Assembly: GCF_000389965.1 (NCBI RefSeq)
Contig: NC_021191.1
Span: 8,805,501-8,869,500 of the forward strand
Source of the DNA: Actinoplanes sp. N902-109
Lineage (GTDB): Bacteria > Actinomycetota > Actinomycetes > Mycobacteriales > Micromonosporaceae
Direction: 5' to 3'
DNA length: 64,000 bases
The notes below the pieces were generated by a model, which did not search any database, was not told the origin of the DNA, and was given only the letters and a program-made list of their open reading frames with translations. This document shows, piece after piece, positions 13,331 to 22,150 of this stretch; positions within the stretch are counted from its first letter, which is position 1, and each line of letters begins with the position of its first letter. A program made the translations under genes and the position numbers.

Positions 13331-13810
13331 TTACGTCCCGCTCACCGCCTTCACCAGCGGCATCGTCCGGTACGGGATCTGCTCGGCCAGCGCGATGATC
13401 GTCGAGGCCCGCACGATCCCCTCGTAGCCGACGATCAGGTCGATGACCCGCTGCAGGTCGGCGTTGTTGCGGGCGACGATCCGGCACATCAGGTCGCCGC
13501 TGCCGGTGATCGTGTGCGCCTCCAGCACCTCGGGGATCTCGGCCAGGTGGGCGGTGACCGCGGCATGCCCGTACCGCTGGGAGATCTCCAGGGTCACGAA
13601 GCTCATCACCTCGAACCCGATGGCGGCCGGGGCGACGTGCGGTTTGCGCAGCGCGTCGCGGGCGGCCAGCTTGTCGAGCCGGGACTGCACGGTGCCGCGG
13701 GCCACGGTCAACCGCCGGGACATCTCCAGTACGCCGATCCGGGGCTCTTCGTCGAGGAGCGCGAGGATGCGGCCGTCGAGCGCGTCGAGATGGACATCCT
13801 GTACAGCCAT
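13331..13810 (-). CDS. Lrp/AsnC-family transcriptional regulator
   Basis: The 159-residue regulator has an N-terminal helix-turn-helix (LDALDGRILALLDEEPRIGVLEMSRRLTVARGTVQSRLDKL) and a C-terminal RAM ligand-binding domain with AHTITGSGDLMCRIVARN. It is divergently transcribed from hppD with 88 bp between starts. Lrp-type proteins commonly control a divergent amino-acid gene, so it probably senses an aromatic amino acid and regulates tyrosine catabolism. GGAGG lies five bases before the ATG. Confidence 0.88.
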   Translation of the reverse strand: MAVQDVHLDALDGRILALLDEEPRIGVLEMSRRLTVARGTVQSRLDKLAARDALRKPHVAPAAIGFEVMSFVTLEISQRYGHAAVTAHLAEIPEVLEAHTITGSGDLMCRIVARNNADLQRVIDLIVGYEGIVRASTIIALAEQIPYRTMPLVKAVSGT

Positions 13811-13898
13811 AGTGCCCTCCGACCCTACCGATTGCGCAGACTGACCAGCTGAAATTTGGACTGTTGCCCAGTGATGTGAGCTAGGTCAATCTCACCGC
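13811..13898. promoter_or_regulatory. Divergent lrp-hppD promoter/operator region
   Basis: This 88-bp spacer separates the divergent starts. It is locally AT-richer around 13845-13865, where an Lrp-type site would be expected. I see no perfect palindrome, so the exact operator is not defined. Confidence 0.45.
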
Positions 13899-15053
13899 AT
13901 GACGCAGATGATGGAGCACGCGACACAGGTTGACGACGTCTTCCCCGTCAAGGGCGTCGACTATCTCCAGTTCCTCGTGGGCAACGCCAAACAGGCCGCC
14001 CACTACTACTCCACCGCCTTCGGCATGACCTGCGTGGCCTACCGCGGGCCCGAGCACGGCTACCGCGACCACGCCGAGTACGTCCTGGTCAGCGGGAGCG
14101 CGCGGTTCCTGATCACCGGGGCCGTCCACGCCGGCGCCCCGGGCAGCGACCACGTCACCAAGCACAGCGACGGCATCCGCGACATCGCGCTGAACGTGCC
14201 CGACGTCGACAAGGCGTTCGCCCACGCCACCTCGGCCGGGGCGCGCCCGGTGGCCGAACCGCACGACGTCACCGACGAGCACGGCACGGTCCGGATCGCC
14301 ACGATCGCCGCGTACGGCGACACCTGGCACACCCTGATCGACCGCTCCCGCTACGACGGGCCGTTCCTGCCCGGCTTCGTCACCCGCGGCCCGATCGTCG
14401 ACCGGCAGCCCGCCATCGACGCCGGTCTGCAGCCCAAGCGCTACTTCCAGGCCGTCGACCACGTGGTCGGCAACGTCGAGCTCGGCAAGATGGACGAGTG
14501 GGTGGAGTTCTACCGCCGCGTCATGGGCTTCACCAACATGGCCGAGTTCATCGGCGACGACATCGCCACCGACTACTCGGCGCTGATGAGCAAGGTCGTC
14601 GCGGACGGCACCCGCAAGGTCAAGTTCCCGCTCAACGAGCCGGCCGTCTCGCAGCGCAAGTCGCAGATCGACGAGTACCTCGAGTTCTACGGCGGCCCCG
14701 GCGCCCAGCACGTCGCCGTCGCCACCAACGACATCCTGGCCAGCGTCGACGCGATGCGGGCCGCCGGCCTCGAGTTCCTGGACACCCCGGACTCGTACTA
14801 CGACGACCCGGAGCTGCGCGCCCGGATCGGCCAGGTGCGCGTACCGATCGAGGAGCTCAAGAAGCGCTCGATCCTCGTCGACCGGGACGAGGACGGCTAT
14901 CTGCTGCAGATCTTCACCAAGCCGGTGCAGGACCGCCCGACGGTCTTCTTCGAGCTGATCGAGCGGCACGGGTCGCTGGGCTTCGGCAAGGGCAACTTCA
15001 AGGCCCTTTTCGAGGCCATCGAGCGGGAGCAAGAGCTGCGCGGAAACCTGTAA
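13899..15053 (+). CDS. hppD: 4-hydroxyphenylpyruvate dioxygenase
   Basis: This 384-residue non-haem iron(II) dioxygenase converts 4-hydroxyphenylpyruvate to homogentisate in tyrosine catabolism. Two vicinal-oxygen-chelate domains are visible. The metal triad is His188 (VDHVVGNVE), His271 (QHVAVATND) and Glu352 (FFELIER), and the C-terminal GFGKGNFKALFEAIEREQE helix is characteristic. 4-Hydroxymandelate synthase is a close paralogue, but the genomic link to an aminotransferase, hgd and fah favours HppD. The two RDD genes and the aminotransferase follow in a tight, partly overlapping array. Confidence 0.95.
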   Translation: MTQMMEHATQVDDVFPVKGVDYLQFLVGNAKQAAHYYSTAFGMTCVAYRGPEHGYRDHAEYVLVSGSARFLITGAVHAGAPGSDHVTKHSDGIRDIALNVPDVDKAFAHATSAGARPVAEPHDVTDEHGTVRIATIAAYGDTWHTLIDRSRYDGPFLPGFVTRGPIVDRQPAIDAGLQPKRYFQAVDHVVGNVELGKMDEWVEFYRRVMGFTNMAEFIGDDIATDYSALMSKVVADGTRKVKFPLNEPAVSQRKSQIDEYLEFYGGPGAQHVAVATNDILASVDAMRAAGLEFLDTPDSYYDDPELRARIGQVRVPIEELKKRSILVDRDEDGYLLQIFTKPVQDRPTVFFELIERHGSLGFGKGNFKALFEAIEREQELRGNL

Positions 15054-15063
15054 CACTGTCTGC

Positions 15064-15702
15064 GTGACCGCACCGGACAACAACGCCCCGGGGGCGGGCC
15101 GGCCCTACCCGGCCGGGCCGCCGCCCTACCCCTATGGCGGCCCACCGCCGGGCTACGGGTGGACGCCGCCGCCGGTGCCGGTCAGCCCGGACGGGCGGCC
15201 ACTGGCGGACTTCGGGACGCGGCTGCTGGCGTACATGATCGACGGCGCCCTGCTCGGCGCGGGCGCCCTCGTCGTCACGGCGCCGTTCCTGGTGTGGTTC
15301 ATCACGCACTGGACGGCTCAGTTGTCCACATACCCGAACACCACCCTCGAACCGGACCCGATGGACATCTGGCGTGACTTCTTCCTGCCGATGCTGTTCC
15401 TTGAGGGCGCGCTGTTCGTGGTCATGCTGATCGTCACGTACGTCTACCACGTCGAGCTGATGTTCCGCAGCGGCCAGACGCTCGGCAAGAAATGGCTCAA
15501 ACTGCAGGTGGTGCCGATCGAACCCGGCGGCACCCTGACCCGCACCCGGGCCGCCAAGCGCTACGCGGTGGAATTCGTCGCGGCGACATTCGTCCCGTTG
15601 CTCAGCTACCTCGACGGCCTCTGGCAACTGTGGGACAAGCCCTTCCAGCAGACCCTGCACGACAAGGCAGCGGGGACAGTCGTGATAAAGGTTGCGCCAT
15701 GA
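15064..15702 (+). CDS. RDD-family membrane protein
   Basis: The 212-residue protein has a Pro/Tyr/Gly-rich N-terminus (about 1-45) and an RDD membrane domain (DFGTRLLAYMIDGALLGAG; SGQTLGKKWLKLQVV; HDKAAGTVVIKV) with three to four transmembrane segments. RDD proteins are often implicated in ion or small-molecule transport, but no substrate is known here. It starts with GTG ten bases after hppD and its stop overlaps the next ATG by four bases, implying translational coupling with a second RDD protein. Confidence 0.8.
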   Translation: MTAPDNNAPGAGRPYPAGPPPYPYGGPPPGYGWTPPPVPVSPDGRPLADFGTRLLAYMIDGALLGAGALVVTAPFLVWFITHWTAQLSTYPNTTLEPDPMDIWRDFFLPMLFLEGALFVVMLIVTYVYHVELMFRSGQTLGKKWLKLQVVPIEPGGTLTRTRAAKRYAVEFVAATFVPLLSYLDGLWQLWDKPFQQTLHDKAAGTVVIKVAP

Positions 15703-16946
15703 GTTCGCTCCCCGCCGGTTGGTACAAGGACCCGGCCGACCCCTCGACCCAGCGCTGGTGGGACGGCGAGGGCTGGCTCGGCAAAGCGCTCCCGGCGGAC
15801 CAGACCCCGCCCGACGGCCCGCCCCCGCCCGACGAACCCCCCGCCGCAGCGAGCCACCCGGGCACGGACGTGGGCGCTCCGGGCGCGGGCGCTCCGGGCG
15901 TCGGCACGCCGGCCGCTCCGGGCGCTGACGGACCAGGCCTTCCGGGCGCCCCTGTCCCGGGCACGCCAGCGGCCCCTGTCCCGGGCGCTCCAGGCACCGG
16001 CGGCCCGGGCGCTCCGGGCGTCGGCACGCCGGGTGGGCCATCGCAGGGGTGGGGACCGCCGCCGGGCTGGGTGCCGCCCGGTTGGCAGCCGCCTCCCGGT
16101 CAGGGCTATCCGCCGCCGGGTCAAGCCTTCCCACCCGGGCAGGGCCACCCCTTCCCGCCGGGGCCGGGCCAGCCCTTCCCACCCGGCCAGCCCTTGCCAC
16201 CCGGCCAGGGTTACCCGCCCGGGCAACTCCCCCCTGGCCAGTACACGCCCGGCCAGTTCCCGCCCGGCCAGTTCCCGCCGGGGCAGTTCCCGGCTGGGTT
16301 CCAGCCGCCGCCGGGCTGGCCCACGGGCGCGTTCCCCTTCCCGTACCCGATGCAGATCCGGCCGCACGGCATGGCGCTGGCGAGCCTGGGCCGCCGGCTG
16401 GCCGCGCGACTCGTCGACATCGTTGCGGTTCTGCTGCTCAACGTGCTGGTCAACGGGTGGCTGGCGTACCAGTGGTGGCAGGAGGTCGAGCCGATCTTCC
16501 GCGCCACCATGCAGGATCCGCTGACCACCCCGGAGGCGGCGTCGGCGCGGTCGAGCTACATCATGCTGACGATGCTGGTGGTGACCACCGCGCTGTGGTT
16601 CGCGTACGAGGTGCCGGCGCTCGCCAACAGCGGCCAGACGCTGGGCAAATGGCTGTTCCGGATCAAGGTGGTGAAGCTTGAGGACACCACGCCGCTGGGC
16701 TTCGGCCGGTCGTTCCGCCGCTGGGGCCGGCTGGGCATGTGGACGCCGCTGTGGAGTTGCTACGGCATCGGTTTCCTGGCCCAGCTGATCGACTCCGGGT
16801 CCGTGCTGTTCGACCAGCGGCTGCATCAGGCTCTGCACGACAAGTCCGCCGGGACCGTGGTGGTCGCTGCGCCGCCCGGGCAGCGCCGCCCCGCCGCCGA
16901 GGTCAAGCCCGAGAACGAGAACGATCCCACCGGAGGAAGACGATGA
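15699..16946 (+). CDS. DUF2510-RDD membrane protein with Pro/Gly-rich linker
   Basis: This 415-residue protein starts with a DUF2510 domain (LPAGWYKDPADPSTQRWWDGEGW, residues about 4-28). A long disordered linker rich in GAPG and PPGQ(F/Y/P) repeats (about 40-215) follows, then an RDD domain (about 220-395) ending HDKSAGTVVV. It is a likely membrane protein whose linker projects on the cytoplasmic side. The ATG overlaps the previous stop (ATGA) and its own stop overlaps the aminotransferase ATG (ATGA), so three genes are chained. The paired RDD proteins may form a heteromer. Confidence 0.82.
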   Translation: MSSLPAGWYKDPADPSTQRWWDGEGWLGKALPADQTPPDGPPPPDEPPAAASHPGTDVGAPGAGAPGVGTPAAPGADGPGLPGAPVPGTPAAPVPGAPGTGGPGAPGVGTPGGPSQGWGPPPGWVPPGWQPPPGQGYPPPGQAFPPGQGHPFPPGPGQPFPPGQPLPPGQGYPPGQLPPGQYTPGQFPPGQFPPGQFPAGFQPPPGWPTGAFPFPYPMQIRPHGMALASLGRRLAARLVDIVAVLLLNVLVNGWLAYQWWQEVEPIFRATMQDPLTTPEAASARSSYIMLTMLVVTTALWFAYEVPALANSGQTLGKWLFRIKVVKLEDTTPLGFGRSFRRWGRLGMWTPLWSCYGIGFLAQLIDSGSVLFDQRLHQALHDKSAGTVVVAAPPGQRRPAAEVKPENENDPTGGRR

Positions 16947-18031
16947 CCAGGCTGACCCGCCCCGATCTGGATGCGCTGCCGGCGTACGTGCCCGGGCGCA
17001 ACGTCGCGGACCTGGCCCGCGAGCTGGGCATCGCCGAGGCGATCAAGCTGGCCAGCAACGAGGTCCCGTTCGGCCCGCTGCCCGGCGTCCCGGAGGCGGT
17101 CGCGGCGGCGGTCGCCCAGTCGCACCGCTATCCGGACATGGGTGTGACCGCACTCCGCGACAAGCTCGCCACCTGGCTCGACGTGGCACCGGACCGGATC
17201 GTCACCGGCTGCGGCTCGGTCGCGCTCGCCGAGCACCTCGCCAAGGCGACCTGCCTGCCCGGCGACGAGATCCTCTATTCGTGGCGGTCGTTCGAGGCCT
17301 ACCCGATCGTCGCCGCCGGGGTGGGGGCGACCAGCGTGCGCGTGCCCAACACCGCCGCCCACGGCCACGACCTCGAAGCGATGGCGGCGGCCGTCACCGA
17401 CCGCACGCGCCTGGTCTTCGTCTGCAACCCCAACAACCCGACCGGCACGAGCGTACGAAAGGCCGACCTCGACCGCTTCCTCGACGCCGTCCCCCGGACC
17501 ACCCTGGTCGTCCTGGACGAGGCCTACCGCGAGTTCGTCACCGACGCCGAGGTCCCGGACGGCCTGCGAACGTACGGTGATCGCCCGAACGTCGTCGTCC
17601 TGCGCACCCTGAGCAAGGCCTGGGGCCTGGCCGGCCTGCGCGTGGGTTACCTCGTCGCCCAGCCCGGTGTGGCCGGCGCCATCCGCAAGGTCCTCACCCC
17701 GTTCTCGACCAGCATCGTCGCCCAGGCTGCGGCCCTGGCTGCCCTCGACGCGGAACCCGAGGTGCAACGCCGCTGCGCCGTGGTCATCGACGAGCGCACC
17801 CGCGTCACGGACGAGCTCCGCAAGCTCGTCCCCGACGTCCCCACCAGCCAGGCCAACTTCGTCTGGCTCCCGCTCGGCGACCGCTCGGCCCCCTTCGCCG
17901 CGGCCTGCGAACAGCGAGGCGTCATCGTCCGCCCCTTCCAAGGCGACGGCGTCCGCGTCACCATCGGCACCCCGGAGGAAAACGACGCCTTCCTCGCCGC
18001 CGCCGAACTGGCCGCCAAGTCCACCGTCTGA
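16943..18031 (+). CDS. Class I/II aminotransferase, aromatic/histidinol-phosphate type (Pat/HisC-like)
   Basis: This 362-residue PLP enzyme of the HisC/Pat subgroup shows KLASNEVPFGPLPG at the N-terminus, VCNPNNPTGT, VLDEAYREF, and the PLP lysine in RTLSKAWGLAGLRVGY. The HisC versus phenylalanine/tyrosine aminotransferase distinction cannot be made from motifs. Location in the hppD operon (ATGA overlap with the RDD gene, GGAGGAAG ribosome site) argues that it makes 4-hydroxyphenylpyruvate from tyrosine, directly upstream of HppD in the pathway. Confidence 0.85.
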   Translation: MTRLTRPDLDALPAYVPGRNVADLARELGIAEAIKLASNEVPFGPLPGVPEAVAAAVAQSHRYPDMGVTALRDKLATWLDVAPDRIVTGCGSVALAEHLAKATCLPGDEILYSWRSFEAYPIVAAGVGATSVRVPNTAAHGHDLEAMAAAVTDRTRLVFVCNPNNPTGTSVRKADLDRFLDAVPRTTLVVLDEAYREFVTDAEVPDGLRTYGDRPNVVVLRTLSKAWGLAGLRVGYLVAQPGVAGAIRKVLTPFSTSIVAQAAALAALDAEPEVQRRCAVVIDERTRVTDELRKLVPDVPTSQANFVWLPLGDRSAPFAAACEQRGVIVRPFQGDGVRVTIGTPEENDAFLAAAELAAKSTV

Positions 18032-18205
18032 CCCGGTCACCGACCGATGGTCGGATGGCGGACGGCGCGGCGCCCGGCGGAGTGATCAAGGGGCGGGCCG
18101 CGCGTGTGCTGCCGCGCAGACCGGGGCGGCCCGGGCGAGGATGGTCGAGGTGGGCGCGGAGGTGGCCTGCCGGCTGCCACATCGCGTTCGAGAAGGGGGA
18201 ACGGT

Positions 18206-19318
18206 GTGACGACGCGCGCGACCGAGCTGCTGCGGGTGGTTCATGCCCGGCCCGGTGTGACCCGGGCCGATGCGGCCCGGCTGATCGGCGTCGGCACCGG
18301 GGCGACCACCGAGCTGGTCGGCCGGCTGGGGCAGGCCGAGCTGCTGGCCGAGGCGCCCGCCACGCCGAGCGGCACCCGGGGACGGCCGACCACCGCGTTG
18401 ATCCCGCATCCGCGCGGACCGCTGATCGCCGCCGCCGCGATCACGCACGAGCAGTGGCGGGTGGATGTGGTCGAGCTGGGTGGCGGCACGCTGGCTTCGG
18501 TGCGGGAGGACTTCCACCAGCGCGGCGGTGACGAGGTGGTGGCGGCGGTCGGGAGCGCGGTGGCGCGGCTGCGGCAGGAGTTCGGGAATCGGATCCGGGG
18601 CATCGGTATCGCGGCGCCCGGCACGGTCTCCCGGGATCTGATGCTCGACGCCAGCGCGCTGGGCTGGCACGACGTGGATCTGGCGGCGATCTGGCCGCGG
18701 GCGGACATCTTCGTGGCCGGCAACGACGCCACGCTCGCGGCCAGCGCCGAGTCGCACCGGGGGGTGGCCGTGGGCGCGTCGGTGGCGTTGCACCTGCGGA
18801 TCGAGGCGGGTCTGGGCGGCGCGGTCGTCGACGGCGGCAAGGTCCTGGTCGGTGCGCTCGGTGCGGCCGGCGAGTTCGGGCACATGCCGTTCGGCGATCC
18901 GGCCGTGCTGTGCCCGTGCGGTGCGCGCGGCTGCTGGGGCACGGCCGTCGACGGTTCGGCCCTGGCTCGGCTGCTCGGTCAGGACCTGCCGGGAGACCCG
19001 ATCTCGTACGCCCGCCGGGTCATCGCCACCACCAGCCCCGAAGCCGCGGCGGCAACGGCACTGGCGGCCACCGCGCTCGGCCGTGGGATCGCCGGGCTGG
19101 TCAACGGGCTGGACCCGGATCTCGTCACGCTCGGCGGTCTGGGGGTGGACCTGCTGGCAGCGGCTCCGGAGCAGATCGAAGCGGCGTACCGGGCGGGCCT
19201 GATGGCGTTCCGCCGCGAGTCCCCGCCGCCGGTGCTGGCAACGGCTCTCGGCGACGACGGCCCGCTGCTGGGCGCGGCCGAGGAGGCTTGGACGGCGCTG
19301 ATGTCGGCCCTGGTCTAG
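18206..19318 (+). CDS. ROK-family transcriptional regulator or sugar kinase
   Basis: The 370-residue protein has an N-terminal winged-helix segment (VTRADAARLIGVGTGATTELVGRLGQAELL) and a ROK domain (about 80-365). The zinc motif reads CPCGARGCWG with the upstream His in EFGHMPF. The final Glu of the usual CxCGxxGCxE is Gly. The ATP-binding phosphate loops are weak, which fits a regulator more than a kinase. It starts with GTG at 18206 after an AAGGGGGA ribosome site. The convergent SMP-30 gene shares its CTAG stop. The 174 bp upstream hold no other gene. Confidence 0.8.
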   Translation: MTTRATELLRVVHARPGVTRADAARLIGVGTGATTELVGRLGQAELLAEAPATPSGTRGRPTTALIPHPRGPLIAAAAITHEQWRVDVVELGGGTLASVREDFHQRGGDEVVAAVGSAVARLRQEFGNRIRGIGIAAPGTVSRDLMLDASALGWHDVDLAAIWPRADIFVAGNDATLAASAESHRGVAVGASVALHLRIEAGLGGAVVDGGKVLVGALGAAGEFGHMPFGDPAVLCPCGARGCWGTAVDGSALARLLGQDLPGDPISYARRVIATTSPEAAAATALAATALGRGIAGLVNGLDPDLVTLGGLGVDLLAAAPEQIEAAYRAGLMAFRRESPPPVLATALGDDGPLLGAAEEAWTALMSALV

Positions 19319-20103
19319 CGGCCCACCAGGTCCACCGCCACCAGCTGACCCGTCGGGCTGTCGCTCGGGTACGTGGCGGTGACCGTGTACAGCACGCCGT
19401 CGCCCACCGCGCAGTCGAAGGCCCCCTGCTCGTACGGGATCTCCCGGAGCACCTCGCCGCCCTCCCGCACCAGCACGCAGCGCTTGTTCGGCACGTCGGC
19501 GTACCAGACAGCGCCGGAGGCGTCGGGGAAGATGCCGTCCGGGGCCGAGCCGTCGACGGCGGCCCAGACGCGGCGGTTGCTCAGGGTGCCGTCGGCGGTC
19601 AGGTCGAAGGCGGTGAGGCAGGCGGCGTGCGACTCGGCCACCACGAGGGTCTCACCGAGCACTGCCATCCCGTTGGGAAATGCCAGATCGCCGGCCACCT
19701 CGCGGGCCGCGCCGGCCGGGGTGACGACGCTGATGGTGCCGGGGCCGGGTTCGTCGACCCCGAAGGCGTAGCCGATGTTGTTCACGTAGACGTTGCCGTG
19801 GCTGTCGACCGTGATGTCGTTCCACGGGTGCGGCGCCGGCAGGGTGACCCACGGCGAAAGGGTGCCGTCCGCCGCCGTTCGCAGCAGGGCACCCGTGCCG
19901 GTGATGACCAGCAGCCGGCCGTCCGGTTGCCAGTCGATGCAGAACGGGAAGTCGTCGACCCGGGCCACGACGCCGGCCTGCTGCGAGCTGGAGAGCCGGA
20001 CGATCTGTCCGGCTCCCCAGTCGCAGAACCACAGCCGGCCGTCGTGCCAGCGCACCGACTCCCCCATGACCAGCCCGTCCAGGATCACCTTCGCACCGCT
20101 CAT
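19315..20103 (-). CDS. SMP-30/gluconolactonase/LRE-family protein
   Basis: This 262-residue six-bladed propeller enzyme probably hydrolyses a sugar or other lactone. Metal-site motifs are recognisable: an N-terminal Glu (MGESVRWHDGRLWFCDW), the Asn in HPWNDITVDSHGNVYVNN, LAFPNGMAV, and Asp in SAPDGIFPDASGAVWYAD. It is read from ATG 20103 behind a leaderless promoter and converges on the ROK gene. A regulatory link to the ROK protein is possible but only from proximity. Confidence 0.82.
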   Translation of the reverse strand: MSGAKVILDGLVMGESVRWHDGRLWFCDWGAGQIVRLSSSQQAGVVARVDDFPFCIDWQPDGRLLVITGTGALLRTAADGTLSPWVTLPAPHPWNDITVDSHGNVYVNNIGYAFGVDEPGPGTISVVTPAGAAREVAGDLAFPNGMAVLGETLVVAESHAACLTAFDLTADGTLSNRRVWAAVDGSAPDGIFPDASGAVWYADVPNKRCVLVREGGEVLREIPYEQGAFDCAVGDGVLYTVTATYPSDSPTGQLVAVDLVGR

Positions 20104-20109
20104 CCGAGC

Positions 20110-20115
20110 AGCGTA
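20110..20115 (-). promoter_or_regulatory. -10 box (TACGCT) of leaderless SMP-30 gene
   Basis: On the minus strand TACGCT ends six bases before ATG 20103, with no Shine-Dalgarno sequence. Confidence 0.5.
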
Positions 20116-20122
20116 GGCGGGA

Positions 20123-20563
20123 TCAGGCGGCCGGCTTGACGAATGCCGCGCGCATGGCAGCCGTACGGGTCAGGAAGGCGACCGCGGCCAGGGCGAACGC
20201 GCTGACCGCCTGCATGCTGGCGTACCACACCGGGCACAGGCCCGGGATCAGGTCGACCACGATGATCGCGATCGGCAGGATGGTGGCCAGCGTGCGCAGC
20301 CGGTCGAAGCTGCGCCAGGTGCCCCGGGCCGCGTGGTTGGCCAGGACGTAGAGGAACGGCGTCACCAGCAGCAGGATGCTGGCCCGGATCCACTCGAAGC
20401 CGGTGGTGCTCTGGCCGGCGATGGCCAGGCCGGCGACGGTGCCCAGGGTGATCAGGCACATCACGCCGTAGATGACGATGCACTTCTTGACGTTGGCGAA
20501 ACCCTCCTGGATGCGGGGGTCGTCGACGGTGACAGTGGCGGCGGTGGCGTTCGTGGTGGTCAT
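20123..20563 (-). CDS. Four-helix membrane protein, function unknown
   Basis: The 146-residue protein has a soluble Thr/Ala-rich N-terminus and four hydrophobic stretches (about 31-50, 60-78, 93-110, 115-132). I recognise no family motif. The ATG is preceded by GGAGGAG. It is followed 20 bp downstream by the SMP-30 gene on the same strand, whose promoter lies inside that gap. Confidence 0.6.
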   Translation of the reverse strand: MTTTNATAATVTVDDPRIQEGFANVKKCIVIYGVMCLITLGTVAGLAIAGQSTTGFEWIRASILLLVTPFLYVLANHAARGTWRSFDRLRTLATILPIAIIVVDLIPGLCPVWYASMQAVSAFALAAVAFLTRTAAMRAAFVKPAA

Positions 20564-20685
20564 CTCGGTGGCTCCTCCGTCTCGGTGATGTCCATGACGC
20601 TACGGAGAATCAGGAGCGTGCGTTATGCAGTTAAACGCCCGTCCGGGTGGGGCAAGACCCACCTTCCGACGGGTGGCCAGGCCGA

Positions 20686-21651
20686 TCAGAGCGCGGCGAT
20701 GATCACCGGGTCGGTCGTGTAGTAATCGTCGGCCTTCGTTCCCGGCCGGCGACGTTCCAAGGCGAGCCAGGTGTCGGTGAGCTGCCAGCGGTACGGGCGC
20801 CAGGGTTCAACCCGCTCGTTGTCCGTGTAAAGCGGGAACGCGCGCAGTTGAACGCCGGTCCGCGCGTCGAGTTCGACAAGCGTCTGACCGGCCAGCAGCA
20901 CGACGCGCTGTCCCCGTACCCCCAGCACCACGGCCTGGCCCGGCCACCGCCAGGCGGCCGACCCGCGGGCTGTCACCGCGTCGGACGTTGCCGTGAGCTG
21001 GAGTTGTGCGGGCGTCGGCGGACGACGCTGCCCGGTGGCCACGTCGTACCCGAGCGGGCCGCAGACGAGGTGACCGGAGTCGTCGACGGACCCGGCCGGG
21101 CAGTCAGCCGCGACTGTCCACACCTGAGTGCCGTCGGCCACGGACCGTGCGATGAGCCGGCCCTCCGCCGCGACCATCACGGTGGTGCCGGAGACGTACA
21201 GCCCGGGCGGTGCGTAGACCGCGTCGGACCCGGTGCGCCCGGTGAAGCCGTCGGCCGCCGGGCCGTCCGCCTTCCACAGCACTTCCCCGGTACGGGCGTC
21301 CAGCGCGACCAGCAGCCCGTCGGTCCAGCGGCTCACCACCGTCGTGCCGCTCGCCACCACCCCGCTCACCCGGGCCGGCCAGCGACGATAGGACCACCGC
21401 GGGGTGTACATGGTCTTCGCCTCGACCGGCGCGTCCGCCTTGACCAGCCGTTCCCCGGCGTACACCCGGACCTGGCCGGCGACGATGAGTGCCGCCATCG
21501 TGGTCTTGCCGGTGACACCGGCGGGCAGCAACCGCGCGACCGGTGCCGCTGTCGTCGCGGTGTGGCTGACCTCGGCCGGGCCCAGCACCCGCCAGCCGAT
21601 CAGGGCAGCCGCGGCACCCGCGAGCACCAGCGCCAAGACTTTCCGGACCAC
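20686..21651 (-). CDS. Membrane-anchored PQQ-binding-like propeller protein
   Basis: The 321-residue protein has an N-terminal signal anchor (about 3-22), then a propeller with blade motifs LVALDARTGEVLWKADG, SVADGTQVWTVAA and LVELDARTGVQLRAF. It is predicted extracytoplasmic. It is smaller than the other beta-propeller proteins in the window and no enzyme motif is visible. The GTG start at 21651 follows a TANNNT box by six bases. The SRPBCC gene is 14 bp upstream on the same strand but has its own promoter. Confidence 0.6.
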   Translation of the reverse strand: MVRKVLALVLAGAAAALIGWRVLGPAEVSHTATTAAPVARLLPAGVTGKTTMAALIVAGQVRVYAGERLVKADAPVEAKTMYTPRWSYRRWPARVSGVVASGTTVVSRWTDGLLVALDARTGEVLWKADGPAADGFTGRTGSDAVYAPPGLYVSGTTVMVAAEGRLIARSVADGTQVWTVAADCPAGSVDDSGHLVCGPLGYDVATGQRRPPTPAQLQLTATSDAVTARGSAAWRWPGQAVVLGVRGQRVVLLAGQTLVELDARTGVQLRAFPLYTDNERVEPWRPYRWQLTDTWLALERRRPGTKADDYYTTDPVIIAAL

Positions 21652-21657
21652 GCCAGC

Positions 21658-21663
21658 ACAGTA
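21658..21663 (-). promoter_or_regulatory. -10 box (TACTGT) of leaderless propeller gene
   Basis: TACTGT on the minus strand ends six bases before GTG 21651. It lies in the gap between the upstream SRPBCC stop codon and the GTG. Confidence 0.45.
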
Positions 21664-21665
21664 GT

Positions 21666-22124
21666 TCAGGCAGCCGCGGCGAGGTCGTCCAGGTCACGGC
21701 GGAGGGCACCCTCGACGGTCCGCGCGGCCAGGCCACCGAACACCAGCGCGAGCAACCGGCCGGCCGGTTCGGTGGGGTGCCCGTCCTGCACGACCGTGAC
21801 CATCGTCCCGCCGCGGTGCCGCCCCTCGATCACCGGCACGAACGTGTAGGTCATGCGGTAGTCGGCGCCGATGCCCGGGGAGGTGACCACGAACCGTTCC
21901 GGGACGGCGCACTGACGGACCCGGAACTCCTCGGTGATCTCGCCACCGTCGGCCATCGTGCGGGTCTCCCGCCAGACCGTACCCGCGCCGAACGGGTCGC
22001 GGGTCAGCATCTCGACCCGGGTGACCGTGGACAGCCACTCGCTGCGACGCGGCAGGTCGGTGAAGACGCGCCACACCGTAACGACCGGCGCCTCGATCAG
22101 GCGGGTCACCGCGACCGTGGACAT
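21666..22124 (-). CDS. SRPBCC (polyketide cyclase/START-like) family protein
   Basis: This 152-residue protein has the small START-like fold seen in polyketide cyclase/dehydrase-type proteins. The pattern TRLIEAPVVTVWRVFTDLPRRSEWLSTVTRVEML, followed by a beta-rich middle and the C-terminal helix ALVFGGLAARTVEGALRRDLDDLAAA, matches the family. Such proteins bind hydrophobic ligands; none can be predicted here. It starts at ATG 22124 behind a leaderless promoter. Confidence 0.8.
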   Translation of the reverse strand: MSTVAVTRLIEAPVVTVWRVFTDLPRRSEWLSTVTRVEMLTRDPFGAGTVWRETRTMADGGEITEEFRVRQCAVPERFVVTSPGIGADYRMTYTFVPVIEGRHRGGTMVTVVQDGHPTEPAGRLLALVFGGLAARTVEGALRRDLDDLAAAA

Positions 22125-22130
22125 CCCTAC

Positions 22131-22136
22131 ACCGTA
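22131..22136 (-). promoter_or_regulatory. -10 box (TACGGT) of leaderless SRPBCC gene
   Basis: TACGGT on the minus strand ends six bases before ATG 22124. The box lies just beyond the 3' end of fah. Confidence 0.5.
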
Positions 22137-22150
22137 CGGGCAGTGGCCGC

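Noticed and set aside
18032..18205. Small protein between the aminotransferase and ROK genes
   Set aside because: The only open frame is Arg/Gly/Pro-rich and continues antisense or out of frame through the ROK gene.
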